From an uncultured Bacteroidota bacterium (GTDB taxonomy: Bacteria > Bacteroidota > Bacteroidia > Chitinophagales > Chitinophagaceae), in the NCBI GenBank assembly GCA_946887345.1, contig CAMPKR010000008.1, forward strand, positions 1 to 19,578: DNA of 19,578 nt. Direction: 5' to 3'. Positions within the stretch are counted from its first letter, which is position 1. Each line of letters begins with the position of its first letter. The notes below the pieces were generated by a model. The model did not search any database. It saw only the letters and a program-made list of their open reading frames with translations, and was not told the origin of the DNA. Of the stretch, positions 14,437 through 19,578 are shown piece after piece. The position numbers and the translations under genes are program-made.

Positions 14437-15960
14437 ATGCCGAAAACATTTTATATAACGCTGGCTTTTGTCTTATCTGTTTCGTACAGTTGGGCGCAGT
14501 GCACTAACCCTCCACCTCAACCCGGTTCTATCATCGGTTTTGATCCGGTTTGCGCAGGCAGTACTCAAACTTATTATATCTATCCTGTGCCCGGTGCAGA
14601 TGATTACACCTGGGTGCTACCTTCCGGCTGGACGGGAACGAGTACCAATACGAGCATTACTGTGACAGCGGGCACTGCAGGTGGCTGGATATATGTGTAT
14701 GCGAATAACCCGTGCGGCACCAGCACAGCACAAGGTTATCTTGCTGAGGTGATGGTAGCAAATGTTACAGCAAACACATCGGCCTCTTTTTGTCCCGGAG
14801 GAAGTGTGGTTCTGAATGCAATGGACAATACCGGTACCGGCATCTACTATCAATGGTATAAGGATGGCGTGCAAATAACCGGTGCAACGAATACTACTTA
14901 TGTTGCCTCCGCAACAGGAAATTATCATGTAACTATAGCCTCTAACAGCTGCCTGGCAACCTCGGGGCCGATGACAGTGACAGTGAACCCTAACCCTGCT
15001 GCCCCGACGGCGACTAATAGCAGCCCTACCTGTATTGGTACGATGCTCAACTTCACCGGCGCCTGCAGTACCCCGGGCGTGACCTATAGCTGGACAGGAC
15101 CGAACAATTTTTCTAATACACAGAATCCTGTAATAGCAGATACTTATCCCGCGGACGGAGGTACTTATACACTTACTGTAACAACCGGGGCTGGATGCTC
15201 TGCGAGTGCGACTACTACTGTAGTAACCGAAGAAATACCCGCGGCACCTGCGATTATTGCCGGACCGGATCATATATGTGCCGGAGAAAGTACTACTTAC
15301 TCAGTAGCAAATGATGTAACTGCAACCCAGTACAACTGGTCTATACCCAACAGCTGGACCGGCGCCAGCACAACGAACAGTATAGCGGTGACGGCTGGTA
15401 GTGCAGGAGGAACCGTAAGTGTATCGGCTGAAAACGCCTGTGGAGCAAGTACTGGTGCATCGCTGAACGTAATTATAAATCCTCAACCCAATCCTATTGT
15501 AGTCCAATCGGGTAACACGCTAAGCACTACCACAACCTTCAGTACTTATCAGTGGTACCTGGGCCAGAGCCCGATAGCCGGCGCTACCAATCAAAGTTTT
15601 ACTCCTACACAAAGTGGTTCTTACTTTGTTTTTGTTCTTAACTCGTACGGATGCAGTGCTCAATCACCGGCGTTTACCTATACGCCTGTAAGTGTAAACA
15701 ATGTAACGGCCGAAACCAGTCTTCAACTTTATCCCAGTCCGAACAATGGTAATTTCATGGTTAGCGGTCTTGGTACGTTTGAAGGCAGCGTATTAGTGCA
15801 GGTTGCAGACATAACCGGACGTATAATTCATGCAGAGGAAAAAGCTTTGAGCAGCGGCGTAATAAAAGTGAGTATGGATTCCTCGCTTCCTGCGGGCGTT
15901 TATACGTTAAGATTAGTTTCTGAAAAGAAGGCAGTGAGTGTTCCTTTTGTAAAGGAATAG
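14437..15960 (+). CDS. Secreted PKD/Ig-like module protein with T9SS type A sorting domain
   Basis: The 507-residue product has a signal peptide (MPKTFYITLAFVLSVSYSWA, then Q). Five modules follow in the order A-B-C-A-B. A is at about 27-108 (VCAGSTQTYYI, LPSGWTGTS) and 269-350 (ICAGESTTYSV, IPNSWTGAS). B is at about 109-187 (FCPGGSVVL, YYQWYKDG) and 351-420 (STYQWYLG). C is at about 188-268 (YSWTGPNNFSN). The A-to-A period is 242 residues (Cys39 to Cys281). The C-terminal domain (from about 430: LYPSPNNGNF, DITGRIIHAEEKAL, LPAGVYTLRL) is a T9SS sorting domain, so the protein should end up on the cell surface or be released. No catalytic domain is visible; adhesion or a structural surface role is inference. 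It has its own promoter and terminator. Confidence 0.9.
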   Translation: MPKTFYITLAFVLSVSYSWAQCTNPPPQPGSIIGFDPVCAGSTQTYYIYPVPGADDYTWVLPSGWTGTSTNTSITVTAGTAGGWIYVYANNPCGTSTAQGYLAEVMVANVTANTSASFCPGGSVVLNAMDNTGTGIYYQWYKDGVQITGATNTTYVASATGNYHVTIASNSCLATSGPMTVTVNPNPAAPTATNSSPTCIGTMLNFTGACSTPGVTYSWTGPNNFSNTQNPVIADTYPADGGTYTLTVTTGAGCSASATTTVVTEEIPAAPAIIAGPDHICAGESTTYSVANDVTATQYNWSIPNSWTGASTTNSIAVTAGSAGGTVSVSAENACGASTGASLNVIINPQPNPIVVQSGNTLSTTTTFSTYQWYLGQSPIAGATNQSFTPTQSGSYFVFVLNSYGCSAQSPAFTYTPVSVNNVTAETSLQLYPSPNNGNFMVSGLGTFEGSVLVQVADITGRIIHAEEKALSSGVIKVSMDSSLPAGVYTLRLVSEKKAVSVPFVKE

Positions 15961-15975
15961 CAACATATATTCATT

Positions 15976-16019
15976 AAAGAAGTGTCCCACACCGCCAGGT
16001 ATAGGACACTTCTTTTTTT
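15976..16019 (+). terminator. Intrinsic terminator overlapping the convergent gene's stop codon
   Basis: AAAGAAGTGTCC (15976-15987) pairs with GGACACTTCTTT (16004-16015), a 12-pair perfect stem with a 16-base loop, and Ts continue to 16019. The stop codon of the minus-strand kinase-RapZ gene (16018-16020) lies inside the T-run. The minus strand has only a short T-run after the same stem, so termination there may be weaker. Confidence 0.9.
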
Positions 16020-17502
16020 ATTGTTGTGTAGTGTCTGTTTCGGGATCCAGCCGCCAGTTCTTTTCATTAAGGTGAGTGACTGTGACGGGTATGTTGTACT
16101 GATTGCTGAGGTATGCTGCAAGTTGCTCGGCAGCATATACTGAGCGATGCTGGCCGCCGGTGCAGCCAAATGCTACGCTCAGGTGCTCAAAGCCACGCGC
16201 GACGTAATCGTCTACATTGATAGATACTATAGAATAGATATGCTGCAGGTATTCATTCATCCTTGTGTCTTCCTGCAGAAACTCCTGTACTTCTATATCG
16301 TGGCCTGTAAGATGTTTGTAAGCTTTATACCTGCCGGGATTCAGGATGCCGCGGCAATCGAACACAAAGCCACCGCCGTGCCCGCTCTTGTCCTTAGGCA
16401 CGCCACTTTTATATGAAAAGCTCGCTATCTGCACCAGCAGGTTAGCGTTCTGTTCGCGCTTTTCGTTTACATACTTAGCCTGCATTTCGGGGGTGCAAAG
16501 CTGTTCCAGTAATTTCCTGAGTTGCGGATATGTTTGCAGTTGCGGATTATCCGAAAGAAAAGTCTCCAGGTTTTTCAGCGCCGGACCAATGCTACTTTTG
16601 AAATGTGGCTTGTGCTCCAATAGTCCCCTGAATCCATAAGCACCTAATACCTGCAACAGCCGAAGCAATACGAACTGCGCATAGCCGCGACGGAAATGTA
16701 TTTCGTCCATGCGAGGTACCGGTAGGCTATTGAGGGTGGCTACGTAGCCGTTTATCAGGTCTTCCTTCCATGCAGTAGGCAGCTGTGCTTTGGCCTGCCA
16801 TAGTAAAGATGCCAAGTCGTACTGGGGCGGCCCCTGCATGCTGCCCTGGTAGTCTATCAGGTAAACCTTGCCATCGTGCAGCATAATATTACGGCTCTGG
16901 AAGTCGCGGTACATGAGCATTTGCGGCTGCATGCGTCCCAGTTCCTTGCTCATTTGCTCCATTTCCCCCATCACCTCGGCCCTGTCGTATGGGATGCGTT
17001 GCAGGTCGGCGAAATAATATTTAAAATACAGGAGATCGGCCATAATGGCTTTCTCGTCAAACTGCTTAGTGCTGAAGCATTGATCGAAGTTACATTCGCG
17101 TCCTGCTATCCATTGAGCTTTCGCCAGTTGTTCCAGTGACTTATGAAAGTGCTTGCGCACGTCTTCAGTGTGACCGTCTTTCATCAGTACGCTAAAGAGC
17201 GTAGTGTTGCCCAGGTCTTGCTGCAGGTAACTGCGCCTGTCTTTGCTGATGCCATAGACCTCAGGCACATTGATCTCGTGCTTGCGGAACAGTTCTGTGA
17301 AATAGAAATAGGAGTTGTTTTCAGCTACATTGATGTTATGAGTGCCTATAGCGGTTTTTTTCTTGTTGCTGAGGCGATAATATCTCCTGTCGGAGCCTGA
17401 AACAGGCAAGAGGTCTATTTTATCAGGTTTAACCTTGAAATGTTCTTCGAATAATTTCTCCAAAGTGCTGATCACTTCGGCTGATGATCTGGTGTATGTC
17501 AT
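16018..17502 (-). CDS. Aminoglycoside-phosphotransferase-like sugar kinase fused to a RapZ C-terminal domain
   Basis: The product has 494 residues. Residues about 1-330 form an APH/choline-kinase-fold kinase: LLPVSGSDRRYYRLS near the N-terminus, the catalytic loop MYRDFQSRNIML with D200 and N205, and the metal-binding D217 in LIDYQG. The Brenner-loop His is replaced by Tyr. Residues about 350-490 match the C-terminal domain of RapZ: FSYKSGVPKDKSGHGGGFVFDCR, NPGRYKAYKHLTGHD, and VAFGCTGGQHRSVYAAEQLA (C447, H452, R453). In E. coli RapZ this domain binds glucosamine-6-phosphate and GlmZ RNA, but the Walker-type N-terminal domain of RapZ is absent here. Related AmgK kinases phosphorylate MurNAc/GlcNAc in wall recycling, so an amino-sugar kinase with a sensing domain is a reasonable inference. 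Its ATG overlaps the phosphatase stop (ATGA), so translation is probably coupled. Confidence 0.88.
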   Translation of the reverse strand: MTYTRSSAEVISTLEKLFEEHFKVKPDKIDLLPVSGSDRRYYRLSNKKKTAIGTHNINVAENNSYFYFTELFRKHEINVPEVYGISKDRRSYLQQDLGNTTLFSVLMKDGHTEDVRKHFHKSLEQLAKAQWIAGRECNFDQCFSTKQFDEKAIMADLLYFKYYFADLQRIPYDRAEVMGEMEQMSKELGRMQPQMLMYRDFQSRNIMLHDGKVYLIDYQGSMQGPPQYDLASLLWQAKAQLPTAWKEDLINGYVATLNSLPVPRMDEIHFRRGYAQFVLLRLLQVLGAYGFRGLLEHKPHFKSSIGPALKNLETFLSDNPQLQTYPQLRKLLEQLCTPEMQAKYVNEKREQNANLLVQIASFSYKSGVPKDKSGHGGGFVFDCRGILNPGRYKAYKHLTGHDIEVQEFLQEDTRMNEYLQHIYSIVSINVDDYVARGFEHLSVAFGCTGGQHRSVYAAEQLAAYLSNQYNIPVTVTHLNEKNWRLDPETDTTQQ

Positions 17503-17999
17503 TGTTGTTTCTTCGGGTATTCAAATAAAAATACTTTCTTCTTTGCATTGGCGAACATTTCCCAATGTTCCAGGTCTATTTCTGCACCGACCATTCCGCA
17601 GGTGGGCATGTTATCGATGCTGAATTCTCCGGATAACTCGTTTACAAATTGAGTGATGCCGGGATTGTGAGCAACGATGAAAACAGTTTTCACCTCATCT
17701 TTTACCTCGTACAGTGTTTCTTCAAACACCTGCGGAATGCAGTGATAGAGCTTATCTACCCACAGTATCTTATCAGTATCGTAGCCCAGTTCCTTAGCTA
17801 CCTTCTTCGCTGTTTGTTTTGCTCTCTTTGCCGGGCTCGCTATTATTAGATCAGGGGTTACGCCCATTTTCTTCAGTCTTTCGCCCATCATAGGTGCATC
17901 ATGCTCACCTCTTTCGTTGAGCGGCCTTTCAAAGTCACTTTGAAGCGGATTAGACCAGCTCGATTTCGCATGGCGTATCATTACCAGCCTTCTTTTCAT
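17499..17999 (-). CDS. SixA-type histidine phosphatase
   Basis: The 166-residue product from ATG 17999 (a GTG at 18005 that overlaps the lpxH stop as GTGA would add two residues). It carries the histidine phosphatase signature: MIRHAKSSWSN with the catalytic His, FERPLNERGEHDA, ASPAKRAKQTAKKV, and the second catalytic His in VAHNPGITQFVNEL. Length and the RHA (not RHG) form fit the SixA branch. E. coli SixA dephosphorylates phosphohistidine proteins, but the substrate here is unknown. It is the middle gene of a three-gene operon with four-base overlaps on the downstream side, next to a UDP-sugar hydrolase and an amino-sugar-type kinase, which makes a role in phosphosugar or protein-phosphate turnover possible. 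It has no signal peptide, so it is cytoplasmic. Confidence 0.9.
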   Translation of the reverse strand: MKRRLVMIRHAKSSWSNPLQSDFERPLNERGEHDAPMMGERLKKMGVTPDLIIASPAKRAKQTAKKVAKELGYDTDKILWVDKLYHCIPQVFEETLYEVKDEVKTVFIVAHNPGITQFVNELSGEFSIDNMPTCGMVGAEIDLEHWEMFANAKKKVFLFEYPKKQQ

Positions 18000-18001
18000 A
18001 C

Positions 18002-18799
18002 TCACTGTTTCTTATAATATTTTAATCTCAGATCATTACCATCAAATACCGCATAGCTGTCGTAGCGGATCCAGTCCCCGAGGTTGATGTATTTGCTATT
18101 CTCTTGTAGTTGATATTCTACTGCAATGTGCCGGTGTCCGAAGATGAAGTAATCAACATGTTCGGTCTTTAGCTTTTCATAGGCAAACTGTACTAACCAT
18201 TCTTTGTCGGGCCCCAGGAATTTTTCTTCTTCTCCGTCCACGTGCTTAGGGCCCAGCCTGCTGAGCCAGCCCGCCACGCCAACGCCTGTATCGGGGTGCA
18301 GTCTGCGGTATAGCCACTGTGATACAGGATTGCGCAATACTCTTTTCAGCATCTTGTACCCCAGGTCGCCGGGACCGAGACCATCACCATGAGCAATGTA
18401 AAATTTCTTTCCATTAAAGTTCCGCACTATAGGGTTGTGATGGACCGGGATGTTTAGCTCCTGTTCAAAATACCCTCGCATCCAAAGGTCATGATTGCCG
18501 GTGAAGACTTCAATATGTATGCCCGCATCGCTCAGCTCTGCCAGCTTACCCAGGAACCGTGTATGGCCCTTGGGTACCACATTCTTATACTCAAACCATA
18601 CATCGAAAAGATCACCAACAAGATATATTTCGTGGGCATCATGCTTTATCTCATCCAACCATGAGCAGAAACGTTTCTCACGTGCCAGGCTGCTTTCGCG
18701 GTCGGGGATGCCGAGATGAAGATCGGAGGCGAAGTAGACTTTTTTACCTTCTGGCAGGTCCATGCGGATATGGGGAAGATGGATGGGCAAATCTAGCAT
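18002..18799 (-). CDS. lpxH: UDP-2,3-diacylglucosamine diphosphatase (LpxH family)
   Basis: The 265-residue product is a calcineurin-like metallophosphoesterase with all metal motifs: SDLHLG, VGDLFDVWFEY, TGNHDLW, AHGDGLGPGD and FGHRHIA. The GDLFDVW and HGDGLGPGD boxes mark the LpxH branch. LpxH removes UMP from UDP-2,3-diacylglucosamine to give lipid X in lipid A synthesis, at the inner face of the cytoplasmic membrane. It is the first gene of the minus-strand operon, and its TGA touches the phosphatase start. The upstream gene is divergent, with 42 bases between start codons. I do not see a good TAnnTTTG box for it. Confidence 0.92.
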   Translation of the reverse strand: MLDLPIHLPHIRMDLPEGKKVYFASDLHLGIPDRESSLAREKRFCSWLDEIKHDAHEIYLVGDLFDVWFEYKNVVPKGHTRFLGKLAELSDAGIHIEVFTGNHDLWMRGYFEQELNIPVHHNPIVRNFNGKKFYIAHGDGLGPGDLGYKMLKRVLRNPVSQWLYRRLHPDTGVGVAGWLSRLGPKHVDGEEEKFLGPDKEWLVQFAYEKLKTEHVDYFIFGHRHIAVEYQLQENSKYINLGDWIRYDSYAVFDGNDLRLKYYKKQ

Positions 18800-18841
18800 A
18801 AATAACCTTAAATGGGCTTTAAATATTGTAGTTTTATATGG

Positions 18842-19578
18842 ATGAAAGGCTTCCTATTCATTTTGTCGTGCCTTTATACCATTTCTGTTCTTGGTCAATC
18901 AGGACGGAGAGAATTCAATATACCTAACAGCTATTTTGGAGTTTCGGAATATAGAGATCATCAAAAGCTGATGAATCAATTGCAATTGCCAGATCTGTAT
19001 TTTGCAAAGAACAGTTTCAGATTTAGGTATCGTCAACAAAGGTCTATAGTTGAAATATGGTCTGAAGATAATATCCATTATGAAGGCAGAATGGTTCTAT
19101 TCCTCACGAGAGATCACTACAAGAGATCCCAGATTACAAAAAGGGAGGTGATGTACGAATACGTTCGGTTAGACTCTGTTATCGTCTCAAAGTTGTTGAA
19201 GGAAATTAGTGAGAGCGAAATTTTGAAAGTTGAAACCGATGAGCATGTTAATGGGTGGAGATACTCCGATAATGTACCATTGCTTTTAAGTTGTGGTAGC
19301 TGGAGCTATTATCTTGAACATACAGGTTCTGGCGAATATTATTTTAAGACCTTCGCGGTTCCTGAACAGTATACTGCCACAAAAGAAGCTATTTTAGTTA
19401 GCGGTTTCACGAAAAAGTTAAATTCCATCGTTAGTCTTGATACTAGGTTTGAGGCTTTTTTTAATTTGTTACCGAAAGGCGTATATAATTTCGATGTAAT
19501 TCTGGTCCAAAAGCTTAACGGAACAAAGCGACTAGCAAACGAGCTAGTTTCTAGGGTGATAGTCAAAGAAATTGATTG
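18842..19578 (+). CDS. Unrecognised exported protein, AT-rich (partial, 3' end outside window)
   Basis: The frame is open from ATG 18842 to the window end (245 codons). The first 18 residues (MKGFLFILSCLYTISVLG) look like a signal peptide, with cleavage before QSGRR. The remainder is mixed alpha/beta with no motif I recognise: SYFGVSEYRDHQKLMNQLQ, YEGRMVLFLTRDHY, LSCGSWSYYLEHTGSGEYY. Codon use differs from its neighbours: arginine is mostly AGA/AGG (for example at 18910 and 19021-19036), while the ribosomal genes use CGT/CGC. This, plus high AT, hints at recent transfer or a fast-evolving gene. No function is proposed. Start choice: ATG 18838 is out of frame. Confidence 0.7.
   Translation, partial: MKGFLFILSCLYTISVLGQSGRREFNIPNSYFGVSEYRDHQKLMNQLQLPDLYFAKNSFRFRYRQQRSIVEIWSEDNIHYEGRMVLFLTRDHYKRSQITKREVMYEYVRLDSVIVSKLLKEISESEILKVETDEHVNGWRYSDNVPLLLSCGSWSYYLEHTGSGEYYFKTFAVPEQYTATKEAILVSGFTKKLNSIVSLDTRFEAFFNLLPKGVYNFDVILVQKLNGTKRLANELVSRVIVKEID

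Noticed and set aside
18829..18836. TAGTTTTA as a -7 box for the last gene
   Set aside because: It differs from TAnnTTTG in the last base and is only five bases from the ATG, so a usable leader would be nearly absent.

Overview
The window looks like an ordinary chromosomal stretch of a Bacteroidota bacterium, probably of the Chitinophagaceae/Sphingobacteriales group. Evidence seen directly: type IX secretion (T9SS) C-terminal sorting domains ending in 'LYPxPxxG...' modules, long SBBP/Ig-like surface proteins, several upstream sequences matching the Bacteroidota -7 promoter element TAnnTTTG, mostly AT-rich leaders without Shine-Dalgarno sites, and a rplM-rpsI-rpsB-tsf gene order. The exact genus is not resolvable by eye.

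Layout. (1) 1-3337, minus: the first 1112 codons of a very large secreted protein with an N-terminal domain, seven SBBP-like repeats and a tandem A-B-C-A-B array of PKD/Ig-like modules; its 3' end is outside the window. (2) 3450-4994, minus: a two-domain protein with a formyltransferase-like N-terminus and a GINT1/GH43-like propeller. (3) 5138-6744, plus: a secreted propeller protein with a T9SS sorting domain, split in two by a one-base frameshift. (4) 6798-9922, plus: two exported peptidases, an M28 zinc aminopeptidase-type enzyme and an M2 (ACE-like) lipoprotein dipeptidase. (5) 10084-11283, plus: a WbuB-like GT4 glycosyltransferase. (6) 11373-14377, plus: the ribosomal/translation operon rplM, rpsI, rpsB, tsf, with a well-formed promoter, intergenic hairpins and a terminator. 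(7) 14437-15960, plus: a single-gene unit for a second Ig/PKD-module T9SS protein with the same A-B-C-A-B module order as the gene at the left edge. (8) 18799-16018, minus: a tightly overlapping three-gene operon, lpxH, a sixA-type histidine phosphatase and an aminoglycoside-phosphotransferase-like kinase fused to a RapZ C-terminal domain. (9) 18842-end, plus: the start of an AT-rich gene for an unrecognised exported protein.

Most genes concern the envelope: surface display through T9SS (three proteins), envelope glycan or lipid synthesis (the GT4, the GINT1-like protein, LpxH), amino-sugar kinase/sensing (kinase-RapZ) and periplasmic proteolysis (M28, M2). I find no CRISPR array, phage, transposon, tRNA or rRNA gene. 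No stretch over about 300 bases lacks a gene. The observations most worth checking are the 729-base super-repeat whose 242-243-residue period recurs in a second gene 13 kb away, the kinase-RapZ fusion operon, the frameshift, the RGG-like tail on ribosomal protein S2, and replaced key residues in the GT4 and M2 enzymes. I see no convincing evidence of a wholly new system.
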